From the NCBI RefSeq assembly GCF_011045115.1, contig NZ_JAAKZG010000006.1, forward strand, positions 186,001-250,000: DNA of 64,000 nucleotides, in the 5' to 3' direction. Positions 8,766-19,825 of this stretch are shown here, piece after piece. The translations under genes were made by a program, and so were the position numbers. The notes beneath the pieces were generated by a model. The model was not told where the DNA came from and ran no database searches. It saw only the letters and a list, made by a program, of their open reading frames with translations. The stretch comes from Mesorhizobium zhangyense (GTDB taxonomy: Bacteria; Pseudomonadota; Alphaproteobacteria; Rhizobiales; Rhizobiaceae). How positions within the stretch are numbered: the first letter of the stretch is position 1; every line of letters starts with the position of its first letter.

Positions 8766-9878
8766 ATGAACAACGAAGTCATCGACAAGAAAAGGCGCGA
8801 GTTCCTCGGAGCCTCGGCGCTTGTTTTCTCAGGTGCGATGTTAGGAGTTCCAGCAATGACCAGCGCAACGGCCATCGCCGCCGATTACAGGCAGAATCCA
8901 TTCACCCTCGTCTATGACGGTGCGATCACGAAGAACGAGCCGGGCAAGGTCAATATCCACCCGGTCGCCTACAAGCTCAATGGCCTGGAAATCGTCGCTA
9001 ACGTCTACACCCCGGCAAATTACGATCCGAGCCAGAAATATCCTGCGATTGTGGTTGCGCATCCGAATGGCGGTGTAAAAGAACAGGTCGCGGGCCGGTA
9101 TGCTCAGCATCTGGCGGAACAGGGCTATATCACGATCACCGCGGATGCCGCGTATCAGGGCGCAAGTGGCGGCGAGCCGCGCAGCGTGGACAAACCCGCT
9201 AACCGCGTCGAGGACATTCACGGCATGGCGGACTTCATCACCCGCTATCCGGGAGTTGATGTTACGCGGCTGGGCCTGCTCGGCGTCTGCGGCGGCGGTG
9301 GATATTCGCTGGCCGCGGCGAAAACCGACAAGCGTTTCAAGTCGATTGCGACTTTGAGCATGTTCAACTCCGGCCGCGTTCGCCGCAATGGCTATGTGGA
9401 TTCGCAGTTGGCGACCATCCAAGACCGCCTGCAGCAGGCTTCAAACGCCCACGCCCAGGAAGTGGCCGGCGGAGAAATCTTCTATTCGGGCGATGCCAAC
9501 CTGACTGATGAGCAGATTGCTACATTGCCGTTCGATCTCTATCGGCAGGGCTACGAGTATTACTGGAAGACCCACGCCCACCCCGGCTCGACCTTCAAGT
9601 ACACCACAAGCAGCCTGCTCGACCTGATGCGCTGGGATGCCACCGATCAGATCGACCTCATCGACAAGCCGCTGCTGATGATCGCCGGCAGCAAGGCCGA
9701 CAGTCTGTACATGACCGAGGACACCTTCGCCAAGGCAACCGGCACCAACGACAAGGAACTATTCAAGATCGACGGTGCAACCCACATCGAGACCTATTGG
9801 GTTCCCGAATATGTGGAAGCCGCGATCGGCAAGCTGACGCCATTCTTCGCCAGAACCTTGTCATCCGACCGTTCGTAA
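8766..9878 (+). CDS. Exported alpha/beta hydrolase with Tat-like signal
   Basis: A 370-residue enzyme beginning MNNEVIDKKRREFLGASALV, where RREFL followed by a hydrophobic run looks like a twin-arginine signal. The hydrolase core has VAHPNGG and the nucleophile elbow LGVCGGGGYS, where cysteine replaces the usual serine as in dienelactone hydrolase-like enzymes; GATHIETYW carries the late histidine. The frame is open upstream, but the ATG at 8766 keeps the signal at the N-terminus and is preceded by a GGAG motif. It lies 70 nt after the first hydrolase. Substrate not predictable. Confidence 0.8.
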   Translation: MNNEVIDKKRREFLGASALVFSGAMLGVPAMTSATAIAADYRQNPFTLVYDGAITKNEPGKVNIHPVAYKLNGLEIVANVYTPANYDPSQKYPAIVVAHPNGGVKEQVAGRYAQHLAEQGYITITADAAYQGASGGEPRSVDKPANRVEDIHGMADFITRYPGVDVTRLGLLGVCGGGGYSLAAAKTDKRFKSIATLSMFNSGRVRRNGYVDSQLATIQDRLQQASNAHAQEVAGGEIFYSGDANLTDEQIATLPFDLYRQGYEYYWKTHAHPGSTFKYTTSSLLDLMRWDATDQIDLIDKPLLMIAGSKADSLYMTEDTFAKATGTNDKELFKIDGATHIETYWVPEYVEAAIGKLTPFFARTLSSDRS

Positions 9879-9976
9879 CTCGTTTTCCGACGAGCCATCC
9901 AACAGGCGGTTTCAGCAATACGGCGTCCGGCCTCTGTTCGCTGGCGCCGTTCCCCCAATCGCCGAGGAGTCATTCG

Positions 9977-10405
9977 TTGAAGAAGTTCGCCAAAAATCTG
10001 TTCGTCGCAGCCAGCCTGCTTCTATGCGGAGGAATTTCCACCGTGGCCATTGCCCAAAGCCAGATCCCCACCACGTCCGATGCGGCGCCTGCCCAGCAGC
10101 AGTCGCGCGCGCAGCAACTGATGGGCGACGTCGCGCCCAAGCTCGCCGAGCTGACCGATGAGGTGCTGTTCGGCGATATCTGGGAGCGGCCCGGCCTCGC
10201 AAAGCGCGACCGGAGCCTGATCACGGTTGCGACGCTGGTGGCACTTAACCGTCCCCAACAGCTCCGTTCCCATATTGCGCGCGCGCGCAGCAATGGCGTG
10301 ACCGAACAGGAGATCGTCGAAACGATCACCCAGCTTGCCTTTTATTCGGGCTGGCCCAACGCGATCACCGCTGTCGGCGTTGCCCGCGAGGTCTTCAAAA
10401 ATTGA
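9977..10405 (+). CDS. Exported carboxymuconolactone decarboxylase-like protein
   Basis: A 142-residue protein of the CMD/AhpD-like all-helical family (DIWERPGLAKRDRSLITVAT, then RSHIARARSNGVTEQEI), with an N-terminal signal sequence (FVAASLLLCGGISTVAIA). The classical CxxC of AhpD is absent, so peroxidase activity is not indicated. The start is a TTG at 9977 with GAGGAG 7 nt upstream; no ATG is available before the conserved domain. Export of a CMD-like domain is less usual and fits the exported character of the neighbours. Confidence 0.75.
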   Translation: MKKFAKNLFVAASLLLCGGISTVAIAQSQIPTTSDAAPAQQQSRAQQLMGDVAPKLAELTDEVLFGDIWERPGLAKRDRSLITVATLVALNRPQQLRSHIARARSNGVTEQEIVETITQLAFYSGWPNAITAVGVAREVFKN

Positions 10406-10443
10406 CGAGGTAACCGAGCTTACCAGCAAATCGAAGGAGTGAA

Positions 10444-10914
10444 ATGAAGCCCCGTGTTACAGCAATCCTCACCATCGTCCTGTGCGCCTCCGCGGCATCG
10501 GACCAGTCGAACCAGATGATCACCGTTACCCGCCCCGGATCGCAGCCATCCAGCGTGGGCTCTGCCGAGAACTTCACCGGCTCGGTGCGAGTGGATTCCC
10601 GATTTCAGGGAAGCGCACCGGCCCAGATCGGTGGTGGCATCGTGACATTCGAGCCCGCCGCACGCACCGCCTGGCATACCCACCCGCTCGGTCAGACCCT
10701 GATCATCACGGTAGGCGTCGGCCTTGTCCAGGAGTGGGATGGCCCGGTTCAGGAAATCAGACCGGGCGACATCGTGTGGATTCCGCCGGGTGTGAAGCAC
10801 TGGCATGGCGCCAGCGCGGAGAACGGCATGTCGCACATCGCTTTCTCGGAAGCTCTCGGGGGCAAGTCGGTCGAGTGGATGGAGCAGGTCTCGGACGAGC
10901 AGTACCAGCGCTGA
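10444..10914 (+). CDS. Exported cupin-domain protein
   Basis: A 156-residue single-domain cupin with a short N-terminal hydrophobic signal (AILTIVLCASAAS). Metal-ligand motifs are visible: TAWHTHPLGQTL for the first cupin motif and PPGVKHWHGA for the second, giving several His ligands. Such cupins are often annotated as (R)-mandelonitrile lyase-like, but substrate cannot be read from sequence. AAGGAGTGAA precedes the ATG. It lies between the CMD-like gene and the cytochrome P460 gene in the same direction. Confidence 0.8.
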   Translation: MKPRVTAILTIVLCASAASDQSNQMITVTRPGSQPSSVGSAENFTGSVRVDSRFQGSAPAQIGGGIVTFEPAARTAWHTHPLGQTLIITVGVGLVQEWDGPVQEIRPGDIVWIPPGVKHWHGASAENGMSHIAFSEALGGKSVEWMEQVSDEQYQR

Positions 10915-10998
10915 CCGAATGAAGGCGCCGCGAGACGCAAAGGCGGACCGAACCGTTCGCCACTCCCAATTTTTCCGAATTCCCAAGCGAGGTCGTTT

Positions 10999-11487
10999 AT
11001 GACGAAATCTGCATATTATCTCTCTGCCTTAACGGCACTGGCTGCAACCTTTGTCCTTCTCGTCAACTGGCAGGTGCATGCCGAAACCAACCGCGTTCAG
11101 TTTCCCAACCTCGATGAGCTGGTCCACTACACGACCGTCCGGCGCGGCAACGTGACGGAACACATCATGACCACGCCTGCGGCCATTGAGGCCGTCAGGA
11201 ACGGCCGGCCGATTCCGGCGGGCACGCAGTTCGTCCTCGTCGACTATCGCGACGATATGAAACTCTACCGCTACTTCGTCATGGAGAAGGGCGAAGGATG
11301 GGGTGCGGACTATGGCGAGAGCCGGCGCACAGCCGACTGGCAGTTCCAATGGTTCTGGCCGGACAAGTCGATCAACATGGACGAGAATACGGCGCGCTGT
11401 CAGTCCTGTCACAGCAGCCAGAAAAGCAGCGACTTCCTGTTCACGGGTTATCGCATTCCCCGATTCAACGGCACGCCCGTCGATTGA
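10999..11487 (+). CDS. Cytochrome P460-type exported haem protein
   Basis: A 162-residue protein with a signal peptide (LSALTALAATFVLLVNWQVHA) and one c-type haem motif, CQSCH, near the C-terminus, in the cytochrome P460 fold (YRYFVMEKGEGWGADYG; WQFQWFWPD). Known P460 proteins oxidise hydroxylamine or act in NO-related chemistry, but many family members are uncharacterised. The catalytic lysine cross-link cannot be judged from sequence. The gene is directly followed by a multi-pass membrane protein. Confidence 0.8.
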   Translation: MTKSAYYLSALTALAATFVLLVNWQVHAETNRVQFPNLDELVHYTTVRRGNVTEHIMTTPAAIEAVRNGRPIPAGTQFVLVDYRDDMKLYRYFVMEKGEGWGADYGESRRTADWQFQWFWPDKSINMDENTARCQSCHSSQKSSDFLFTGYRIPRFNGTPVD

Positions 11488-11504
11488 GTTCGAAAGGTCT
11501 GACG

Positions 11505-12218
11505 TTGACCCCTGTTTTCCTATCCCGACTGGTTTTCGATCTCGGTGCCGCCGGGCTATTGCTGTTCGGCTTTTCCTATTGGTGGCTCGGTAACGTCGCG
11601 CACGAACTGGCGGGGACCGCCATGTTTGTGCTCGTCATCGTGCATAATGGGTTCAACCGCCGCTGGTATGGCACGGTTCCGAAAGCCCGTCGCGAGGCAC
11701 GCGCTCTGTTCAACATCGCGGTGACGTTCCTGCTGATCCTGGCGATGCTGGCCTTGCTCGTCACCAGCGTGCTCATTTCCAATGCGCTGTCCGGTGTCAT
11801 GTCGGCGTATGCCGGCTTCACGGTGCGGCAGCTTCACACCTTGGCGGCCTATTGGGTTCTCGTGATTGTGTCCGTTCATCTCGGCCTGCGCTGGCCGATG
11901 CTCATGGGCGTGTCGTGCAAGCTGACCGGCATCTCACAGCCCAGCGCTATCCGGACACTGGTGCTCCGGTTGATTGCCCTCGCCATCGCGGTTTTTGGTG
12001 TTTGGAGTTCGTTTGAGCTGGCGATCGGCACAAAGCTTTCCATGCAGATGACACTCGACTGGTGGAACTTTGAAGCATCCGTGGCGAGCTTCTTCGTCCA
12101 CTGCATGGCGATAGCAGGGCTTTATATGTGCCTGACCTACTACATCATGAAATGGCTGCAGAAGAGCATGCGCAAGACCGCATCACCGACTGCGATACCG
12201 GAGGAAGTCCGCCAATAA
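11505..12218 (+). CDS. DUF4405-type multi-pass membrane protein
   Basis: About 237 residues with five or six hydrophobic segments and histidines placed within or at the ends of helices (NVAHELAGTAMFVLVIVHNG; QLHTLAAYWVLVIVSVHLGL), the pattern of a cytochrome b-like haem-binding membrane protein. The likely start is TTG 11505 with GAAAGG 7 nt upstream; TTG 11484 is an alternative overlapping the P460 stop. With P460 it may form an electron-transfer pair (inference). Its 3' end overlaps the convergent LysR gene by 36 nt. Confidence 0.7.
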   Translation: MTPVFLSRLVFDLGAAGLLLFGFSYWWLGNVAHELAGTAMFVLVIVHNGFNRRWYGTVPKARREARALFNIAVTFLLILAMLALLVTSVLISNALSGVMSAYAGFTVRQLHTLAAYWVLVIVSVHLGLRWPMLMGVSCKLTGISQPSAIRTLVLRLIALAIAVFGVWSSFELAIGTKLSMQMTLDWWNFEASVASFFVHCMAIAGLYMCLTYYIMKWLQKSMRKTASPTAIPEEVRQ

Positions 12219-13073
12219 GGCCAGCGCCGGCGATTGTTGCCGCCGGCTGGGGTAATAGAGGTGATAGCCGGGAAAGAAGGGGCACCAATCCTCCAGAACC
12301 CGGACCAGCCGCCCGTCAGCAATGTAAGGAAGAACCTGATCTTCGGGCATGTAGGTCACACCGAGGCCATCCAAAGTCGAGGACAGCCGCATGGCGAGAC
12401 TGTTGAAGATGAGCTGTCCTTCGCCCCGCACCTTCACTTCACGGCCTTTCTTCTCGAGGCCCCAGCTAAACACGCCGCCATATGTCGGCAGGCGGGTATT
12501 GATGCATTTGTGTGCGGTCATATCCTGGGGAGTCTTCGGGGGCGGATACCGCTCGAAATAGGCCGGCGACGCCACGACGGCCATTCGCATCTGCGGCCCG
12601 ATGGGCACGGCGATCATATCCTTCGCGACCTGCTCACCCATGCGGACCCCCGCGTCGAATCCCTCCGCGACGATGTCGGTCAGACCGTAATCGACGATGA
12701 TCTCGACCTGAATATCCGGATAGTCCGGCAGGAACCGTTTGAGCGCCGGTTGTAGAGCCGAGATGGCAGCATGCTCGCCGGCCGTAATACGGACCGTGCC
12801 AGCCGGCTTGTCTCGAAGTTCGCTCAAAGCAGCAAGTTCAGCTTCGATCTCCTCGAAACGCGGCGCGATCGTGCGCAGCAGACGTTCGCCGGCTTCGGTC
12901 GAGGCAACGCTGCGTGTCGTGCGCGCCAAGAGTCGTAGACCCAACCGTTCTTCGAGATTACGGATGGTCTGGCTCAGGGCCGAGGGCGAAACGCGAAGTT
13001 GTGCAGCGGCTCTCGTAAAGCTGCGCTCCTTGGCGACGACGGCGAATGCGGCGAGATCGTTGAAGTTTTCCAT
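12183..13073 (-). CDS. LysR-family transcriptional regulator
   Basis: A 296-residue LysR regulator: the winged HTH at residues 1-60 ([20 protein letters not shown]) is followed by a substrate-binding domain. It is divergent from the aldo/keto reductase gene at 13219 and probably controls that gene and the flavodoxin; the 145-bp intergenic region between them would hold its operator. The effector is unknown. The position between the hydrolase/P460 genes and the reductase genes suggests it may control both sides. Confidence 0.88.
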   Translation of the reverse strand: MENFNDLAAFAVVAKERSFTRAAAQLRVSPSALSQTIRNLEERLGLRLLARTTRSVASTEAGERLLRTIAPRFEEIEAELAALSELRDKPAGTVRITAGEHAAISALQPALKRFLPDYPDIQVEIIVDYGLTDIVAEGFDAGVRMGEQVAKDMIAVPIGPQMRMAVVASPAYFERYPPPKTPQDMTAHKCINTRLPTYGGVFSWGLEKKGREVKVRGEGQLIFNSLAMRLSSTLDGLGVTYMPEDQVLPYIADGRLVRVLEDWCPFFPGYHLYYPSRRQQSPALALLADFLRYRSR

Positions 13074-13185
13074 ACGGATTTGTTAGCTCATCTAAAAGGC
13101 TCATGCGGATTATGGCATCTTATCACAAGCTGCGGCAGGCGCTAAATTTACGGTCATCACCCTCAAAAGCTTGTCTGCAATGTGA

Positions 13186-14208
<1,023 letters not shown>

Positions 14209-14228
14209 TCGACGTTTCGGAGAAGGCA

Positions 14229-14819
14229 ATGGCTGACACTCCAACGCGAAGGGAACTCCTCATGACCTCGCTGCTCCTATCTCTTACGGCGGCAGGAGCA
14301 GCGCCGGTCACTTCGGCCGCAGCGGCGCAGCTCCCGGCAGGCAAGATACTCGTTGCGTATTTTTCGCGAAGCGGGAACACACGCGTCGTCGCGGGTCAAG
14401 TAAGCCGTGCTTTGCAAGGCGACTTGTTTGAGATCGAGCCAAAGCGGCCTTGTCCCGCCGACTATTTCGAGACGGTCAAGCAAGCGAAAGAGGAAACCGA
14501 CCGTGGCTACGAACCGCCGTTGAAGGCGAAACTTGCCGACATCGCCCAATACAGAACGGTATTTCTTGCCTTTCCGATCTGGGGAATGACAGCGCCGCCC
14601 GCGGTCCGATCATTTCTCGCCGCCCATGATCTTTCGGGCAAAACCATCATCCCGCTCATCACGCATGGCGGGTACGGGCTGGGCGATAGCCTGGATGTTG
14701 TCGCCACCCATGCGCGCCAGGCCAATCTCGTCCGAGGGTTCTCCATGCAGGCTCCCCAGGAGCGGCAGACCATAGAGCGAGTTACCGATTGGTTGGACGA
14801 CTTGAAGATCGCGCGGTGA
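14229..14819 (+). CDS. Exported flavodoxin-like protein
   Basis: A 196-residue flavodoxin family protein. The FMN phosphate loop YFSRSGNTR follows an N-terminal signal containing TRRELLMTSLLLSLTAAG, a Tat-compatible leader. FPIWGMTAPPAVRSFL is typical of the flavodoxin_4 group. Exported flavodoxins are unusual because FMN loading occurs in the cytoplasm, and Tat export would allow this. It is in an operon with the aldo/keto reductase. Confidence 0.85.
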   Translation: MADTPTRRELLMTSLLLSLTAAGAAPVTSAAAAQLPAGKILVAYFSRSGNTRVVAGQVSRALQGDLFEIEPKRPCPADYFETVKQAKEETDRGYEPPLKAKLADIAQYRTVFLAFPIWGMTAPPAVRSFLAAHDLSGKTIIPLITHGGYGLGDSLDVVATHARQANLVRGFSMQAPQERQTIERVTDWLDDLKIAR

Positions 14820-15465
14820 TTTCAGAGCGCCCGCAATAGGGATGAAGCCAATGACCGCGAAACGATCGTCGGGAACATCATTGGAAAGAGCCGCATTGCG
14901 CCCCACCTGCCTGGCCTTTTCTCTCCTCCTGACAGCTCCGGTCGAGGCGAATGAAGACAAGACCGTTTCATCACCTGCAGGCAGCGAGCGCGTCGCGGCG
15001 AGAGCCGAGAAGAGAGAACGGCACGCGCACCTGAAGCCGGAAAGCCGTCTTGTCGAGCCGGCGTGGAGGTCGAATACCGCAAATATAAAAACGTCGGCCA
15101 TAGCTTCGGTGTAGGGTCGAATACAAGTGCGCAAGGGTAGGTTAGCGAGGCGGTTCGGTTTTGGGAGAAATTCATTCATGCAAGCAAACGTTAGTACGGG
15201 TGCTGACGGCGCCAAAGGCATCATACCCGCCGGAAGGCCCCCCGGGGAAGCGCGCGTGGCCGAGCTTGTGGCTCCTGCAAATGTCAGATTTGGGAAAAAG
15301 TCCGACACGGCAAGGTCCGGGAAGGGTCAGAATCCGTCATTTCACCCCGAAGCGATTCGAACTTTTTGCCGCCAATTGCCGCCGTTACTACGCCTGCGGC
15401 CGAAAAGTGTGGTTCCGGCGGCTATAGAAGGCAAATTCGGTGTTGGCGTGGAGGAAATGGCAGAT
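14820..15465. other. Gene-free chromosomal stretch left of the island
   Basis: About 646 bp with no convincing coding region. Short open frames exist on both strands but lack Shine-Dalgarno sequences, start signals and recognisable domains. The segment abuts the left copy of the tRNA-Arg 3' end, so it is the chromosomal DNA that originally lay downstream of the tRNA gene. Confidence 0.5.
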
Positions 15466-15511
15466 TTGGCGCACCCGACAGGATTCGAACCTGTGACCTC
15501 TGCCTTCGGAG
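15466..15511 (-). repeat. attL: displaced 3' end of tRNA-Arg
   Basis: This 46-nt segment repeats positions 48863-48908 with a single difference (C at 15500 versus T at 48897). It corresponds to tRNA-Arg from the anticodon loop to the CCA end plus one base, and similarity stops abruptly after CTTCGGAG. The intact copy is at 48.9 kb, so this is the displaced end left by integration of the element between them. Confidence 0.9.
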
Positions 15512-15544
15512 AATGGATAGTCGGTTTCGCCGAAACTATCCATT
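15512..15544. repeat. Inverted repeat abutting attL
   Basis: AATGGATAGT (15512-15521) and ACTATCCATT (15535-15544) are a perfect 10-bp inverted repeat around a 13-nt spacer. It starts on the first base past the tRNA homology, on the island side, and lies about 145 bp before the integrase start. It may be an integrase or excisionase arm site, or a hairpin in the integrase leader. Confidence 0.6.
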
Positions 15545-15689
15545 TCTATCCGATTGCGCGCTATGCTACTGAATTCGCAAAATAAATTTGAGTTCCATCA
15601 ACGTCGAGGCTACGACAGGGCGGCCGAAAACCTACCCTGCCGTGCTTACGCTCTGCTTACGCGCGGAATCCTTCAATGAGACGCCGAAC

Positions 15690-17045
15690 ATGACTAAGCT
15701 AACCAAGCGAACCGTCGATACCACTGAAATTCGTTCCGCGGACTATGTCATTTGGGACGACGAACTGCCCGGCTTCGGGCTACGCGTTTTCGCCTCCGGA
15801 AAGCGAAGCTATGTCGTGCAGTATCGCGCCGCCGGCCGGTCGCGTCGCTACACGATCGGCCTGCACGGAGTTTGGACTCCGGAGGAAGCCAGACGCGAAG
15901 CGAAAGTGCTGCTCGGCCAGGTCGCAAAAGGCGGCAACCCCGCTGAGGAACGCAAACTCGATCGCGAAGCGATCACCGTCAAGGAACTCTGCACTCGCTA
16001 TCTCGAAGATCTGAGCAACGGCCTTGTGCTGGGCAAGCGAGGCCGTCCCAAGAAGGCCACCACGATCTCCACCGATGTCGGACGCATCGAGCGCCACATC
16101 GTTCCTCTGCTTGGCAGTCGACGGGTGCGGGATTTAGCTAAGTCCGACATCACTCAGGCCATGAAAGACATCATGGCGGGCAAGACACGCGCGAACGTCA
16201 AGACGGACAAGCTGCGCGGGCGCGCTATCGTGCGAGGCGGGGCCGGCACGGCGGCACGTACGATAGGGCTCTTCGGCGGTATTCTCACCTACGGGGTAGA
16301 ACTCGGCATCATCGAGCAGAACCCAGTGCACGGCGTTCGCAAGCCGAAGGACCAGGTCAACGCTCGTCGTCTGAGCGAACAGGAATATCGCACGCTCGGC
16401 GATATCCTGCGGAAAGCGATCGAGAACAGACACTACGAGACCACCGCAGAGATCATCCGGGTGATTGCCCTGACAGGGTGCCGGCGTAGCGAGGTCATCG
16501 GTCTGCGTTGGGGCGAAGTCGATATTGGGGGCAGTTGCCTGCGCCTCACCGACAGCAAGGAGGGAGCATCAGTGCGTCCCATTGGCTTGCCGGTCCTGGA
16601 TTGTCTCGAGGGTCGCCTCGATGAAGAACAGAGCGCTGAGGACTACGTCTTTCCTGGCGGGGTGGATGGCACCCCATTCGGGAGTTTCCCCAGACAGTGG
16701 ACGAAGCTGTTCAAGGATACCGAACTGGTCGGCATCACACCACATGTTCTCCGACACAGCTTCGCCAGTATCGGGAATGATCTCGGGTTCACGGAGGCGA
16801 CCATCGCAGCCTTGGTTGGACACTCGCGAGGAACGGTGACGAGCCGCTACATCCATACTGTGGACACTGCGCTCATCATGGCGGCCGACAGCATCGCTGG
16901 CTACATTCAGGGTATGCTCGACGGGGTCGCCTTCACCCACACCGCCTATGCGCTCGATCGAGATTCCAGGAAGGCGGCTCTCGCTCATTTCCTGGGCGAG
17001 CCGACGCCGGGAGGAAGGGCCAATGAACGCTCGGCAGCAGCATGA
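15690..17045 (+). CDS. int: P4-type tyrosine recombinase (island integrase)
   Basis: About 451 residues, integrating and probably excising the island at tRNA-Arg. The N-terminal DUF4102 arm-binding domain ([20 protein letters not shown]) is followed by a SAM-like core-binding domain and a catalytic domain with Arg in [14 protein letters not shown], the HxxR box in HVLRHSFAS, the second histidine in LVGHSRGTV and nucleophile Tyr in SRYIHT. All catalytic residues are present, so it looks intact. The frame is open from 15588, but [10 protein letters not shown] at 15690 matches the usual start of this family. Confidence 0.9.
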   Translation: MTKLTKRTVDTTEIRSADYVIWDDELPGFGLRVFASGKRSYVVQYRAAGRSRRYTIGLHGVWTPEEARREAKVLLGQVAKGGNPAEERKLDREAITVKELCTRYLEDLSNGLVLGKRGRPKKATTISTDVGRIERHIVPLLGSRRVRDLAKSDITQAMKDIMAGKTRANVKTDKLRGRAIVRGGAGTAARTIGLFGGILTYGVELGIIEQNPVHGVRKPKDQVNARRLSEQEYRTLGDILRKAIENRHYETTAEIIRVIALTGCRRSEVIGLRWGEVDIGGSCLRLTDSKEGASVRPIGLPVLDCLEGRLDEEQSAEDYVFPGGVDGTPFGSFPRQWTKLFKDTELVGITPHVLRHSFASIGNDLGFTEATIAALVGHSRGTVTSRYIHTVDTALIMAADSIAGYIQGMLDGVAFTHTAYALDRDSRKAALAHFLGEPTPGGRANERSAAA

Positions 17046-17155
17046 TTGGGCTTCCCTACCGAGCGTCGGCTTCGCGCCTGAAAGCTGACATTGCGACGTG
17101 ACACCCCTGCTTCCCTGTTGCAAGATGAGCCAGGCACTCGCGATGGAATTTGGCA

Positions 17156-17956
17156 ATGCCTACGCAGGATCGAAATCTCTGGGGTGCGAGCGACGCCTAC
17201 GAACGCTATATGGGTCGGTGGAGCCGCCAGATTGCTCCCATCTTCACGAAGTGGCTCGATCTGGCTCCTGGCGCGCAATGGCTTGACGTGGGCTGCGGGA
17301 CTGGTGTCCTCACCTCGAGCATACTCGCCAGTTGCGAACCTGCCGGGGTGCTCGGCGTCGACAGCTCTGACGCATTCCTGGAGACGGCCAGCACCTCGCT
17401 GTCAGACCCGCGCGTGAGCTTCACCCAAGGCGACGCGCAGGCGTTAGCCCAGGGCGACGATAGCTTCGACGCAGCCGTGTCAGGCTTGGTGCTCAACTTT
17501 TTACCGGACAAGGATGCGGCCATTCGTGAGATGTCCCGCATCGTCCGACCCGGCGGAACTGTCGGACTGTATGTCTGGGACTATGCAGGGCATATGCAGG
17601 TGATGCGAACGTTTTTCGACGTGGCAACTGCCTTGGACCCCGGCGCAGTAGACTACGACGATGGCGTGAAGGCACCCATCTGCCGGTCCGGACCGCTGAA
17701 AGAGCTGTTTGAGCGGAGCGGCTTAGGGAAGGTCGCGGTGCGCGCGATCGACATCCCTGCGGCCTTCGATAGCTTTGACGACTATTGGTGGCCTTTCCTG
17801 GGTGGCACCGGATCGGCACCTAAGTATTGCGGCTCGCTTGACGATGACGCACGAGATCGCCTCAGTCGCGAACTTCAGCAGCGACTTCCCACGGGTCCGG
17901 ACGGAGAGATTCTGCTGGCGATAAGAGCCTGGGCCGTCAAGGGTCGCGTGCACTAG
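17156..17956 (+). CDS. SAM-dependent class I methyltransferase
   Basis: About 266 residues with the SAM-binding motif I WLDVGCGTGVLT (residues about 41-52), motif II around LGVDSSDAFLETA and the later motifs GDAQAL and RIVRPGGTVGLYVWD of UbiE/Methyltransf_11 enzymes. The substrate is unknown. It lies between the integrase and fixL, does not share their function obviously, and looks like independent cargo. A TTG at 17150 is an alternative start; GGAA precedes the ATG. Confidence 0.82.
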   Translation: MPTQDRNLWGASDAYERYMGRWSRQIAPIFTKWLDLAPGAQWLDVGCGTGVLTSSILASCEPAGVLGVDSSDAFLETASTSLSDPRVSFTQGDAQALAQGDDSFDAAVSGLVLNFLPDKDAAIREMSRIVRPGGTVGLYVWDYAGHMQVMRTFFDVATALDPGAVDYDDGVKAPICRSGPLKELFERSGLGKVAVRAIDIPAAFDSFDDYWWPFLGGTGSAPKYCGSLDDDARDRLSRELQQRLPTGPDGEILLAIRAWAVKGRVH

Positions 17957-18331
17957 GGGTTCGCCGATTGCGGAAAGAACCCGCCGGGGGCTCGTGACCC
18001 CCCTACAAAGCCGCCCAGTCTGTCGATAAGGCCTTTGATTACCTTCGTGAAAAGGCCGGCAGGAATTCGACCCGGCGTGCGTACGGCACTTTGTCAGCCA
18101 AAAACGCAGGTAACATCGATCGTTCCAGCCTCAGATGTCTTTGTGACAAGTGCCGCTTGAAGATTGATTTAGACGATCCCAGCCTAGAGAGCGCCACGCA
18201 GAATCTGCAGCGCGCCCATTTCCAGGACCTGCAAGCTTCTCTTGAGGTTAGCCGCATCCGCCGTGGAAATGCTGGATCGCCGAAGGTAAACGGGCGTTGC
18301 TCTATGAGATAACTTCCGTAGTGTCGGCTCC
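17957..18331. other. Intergenic region before fixL
   Basis: About 375 bp without a supported gene. An inverted repeat GGCCTTT (18030-18036) / AAAGGCC (18051-18057) and a short GGGGG/CCCCC hairpin near 17981 are visible, neither followed by a T tract. No TTG-N8-CAA box is present, so fixLJ is probably not under NnrR. Confidence 0.4.
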
Positions 18332-19825
18332 ATGAACTTTGCGCCACTCCAGCTTTTCCTTTCCGTCCGCGCCCACGGGATTGCGGGGTATGCAGTCGCC
18401 GTTGCGGCGTCGCTGATCGCGTTCTTGTTGCGTCTGGCGCTCGCAGGGGCTCTAGATGACCGTCTAGCCTTCGCGCTCTTCGTCCCGGCGATTCTCTTGT
18501 CGTCGCTCATGGGAGGAGCGGGTGCCGGGACCTTGGCATCGCTGCTGGCGATCTTGGGGGCGCTGTATTTGGGCGGGCTGTCTCCAGACATGGCGGGAGC
18601 GGCCGCAGAAATCCTGATCTTCGTTTTCGTCGGGGGGACGCTGACGCTGGTAGGTGCGACGCTCAGAACATCGCAGGAAACCGCACGGAGTTCGGAGGGC
18701 AGTCTTCGTGCCCGCGAAGCGCATCTCCGCTCGATCCTCGACACGGTCCTTGATGCGACCGTGGTCATCGAGAAAGACGGCACGATCGTATCGTTCAACG
18801 CGGCCGCCGTCCGTCAGTTCGGCTACGCCGAAGCCGAGGTCTCGGGACAGAACGTCCGGCTTCTCATGCCGGAACCCTATCGCCATGAGCACGACGGCTA
18901 CATTCACCGCTACCTTGCCACAGGCGAGAGGCGCATCATCGGCGTCGATCGCGTGGTGGTCGGTCGCCGCAAGGACGGTTCGACGTTCCCGATGAAGCTT
19001 GCCGTGGGCGAGATGAAATCCGGCGACAAGACCTACTTCACCGGCTTCATCCGGGACCTGACGGAACGAGAGGAATCAGCGGCCCGCCTTCAGGAGATCC
19101 AGGGCGAACTGGCGCGCCTCGCGCGGCTGAACGAGCTAGGCGAAATGGCGTCCACCTTGGCTCACGAGCTCAACCAGCCGCTGTCGGCCATCGCCAACTA
19201 CGCTCAGGGCTGCGTCCGCCTGCTCGCGGGAATGCACGAAGACCTGGCATCGCGCTTGCGCGAAGCGCTGGAAGAGACAGCGAGGCAGTCGCTTCGTGCG
19301 GGGCAGATCATCCGGCACCTGCGGGAATTCGTGACCAAGGGCGAGACCGAGAAGGCTCCCGAGGATATCCGCAAGCTGGTCGAGGAAGCCGGCGCTCTTG
19401 CCCTTGTAGGCTCGCGCGAACGCGGCATCAGGTCGATCTTCGAGTTTTCTCCGGGCGCCGATATCGTCATGGCCGACCGCATCCAGATTCAGCAGGTGTT
19501 GACCAACCTGATGCGGAACGCGATGGAAGCCATGCGGGACAGCGATCGCCGCGACCTGACCATACGGACGTTCTCGGCGCAGTCGGGCGAAGTGGCAGTC
19601 GAGGTCGAGGACACCGGGCCTGGAATCGCAGAGGAGATGCAGTCGCAGCTGTTCCGGCCCTTCGTGACGACGAAGCCGGGCGGCATGGGAGTCGGACTAT
19701 CGATCTCGAAACGTATCGTCGAAGCGCATGGCGGCGAAATGACGGTGCGCAGAAACGAGGCCGGGGGCGCGACGTTCCGGTTCACGCTGCCGGCGATCGA
19801 AGGAGGCGGACAGGATGAGCGCTAA
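18332..19825 (+). CDS. fixL: FixL, oxygen-sensing haem PAS histidine kinase
   Basis: A 497-residue membrane-bound sensor kinase. Several N-terminal transmembrane segments (about residues 15-110) are followed by a haem PAS domain with the proximal histidine in [10 protein letters not shown] (H187) and the conserved arginine in GVDRVVVG (R207). The H-box is [10 protein letters not shown] (H278), and the ATPase domain has [18 protein letters not shown] and GMGVGLSIS. When oxygen leaves the haem the kinase phosphorylates FixJ. It closely resembles the Sinorhizobium type. Its end overlaps fixJ by 11 nt. Confidence 0.93.
   Translation: MNFAPLQLFLSVRAHGIAGYAVAVAASLIAFLLRLALAGALDDRLAFALFVPAILLSSLMGGAGAGTLASLLAILGALYLGGLSPDMAGAAAEILIFVFVGGTLTLVGATLRTSQETARSSEGSLRAREAHLRSILDTVLDATVVIEKDGTIVSFNAAAVRQFGYAEAEVSGQNVRLLMPEPYRHEHDGYIHRYLATGERRIIGVDRVVVGRRKDGSTFPMKLAVGEMKSGDKTYFTGFIRDLTEREESAARLQEIQGELARLARLNELGEMASTLAHELNQPLSAIANYAQGCVRLLAGMHEDLASRLREALEETARQSLRAGQIIRHLREFVTKGETEKAPEDIRKLVEEAGALALVGSRERGIRSIFEFSPGADIVMADRIQIQQVLTNLMRNAMEAMRDSDRRDLTIRTFSAQSGEVAVEVEDTGPGIAEEMQSQLFRPFVTTKPGGMGVGLSISKRIVEAHGGEMTVRRNEAGGATFRFTLPAIEGGGQDER

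Noticed and set aside
14842-15114. A 90-codon plus-strand frame after the flavodoxin
   Set aside because: No ribosome-binding site, no domain, no signal peptide, and the composition fits non-coding DNA.
15127-15585. An open frame containing [13 protein letters not shown] at 15.5 kb
   Set aside because: This peptide is what a tRNA 3' end gives when translated; the segment is the attL copy of tRNA-Arg and not a protein gene.
18091-18312. A 73-codon frame before fixL
   Set aside because: No ribosome-binding site or recognisable sequence; treated as intergenic.
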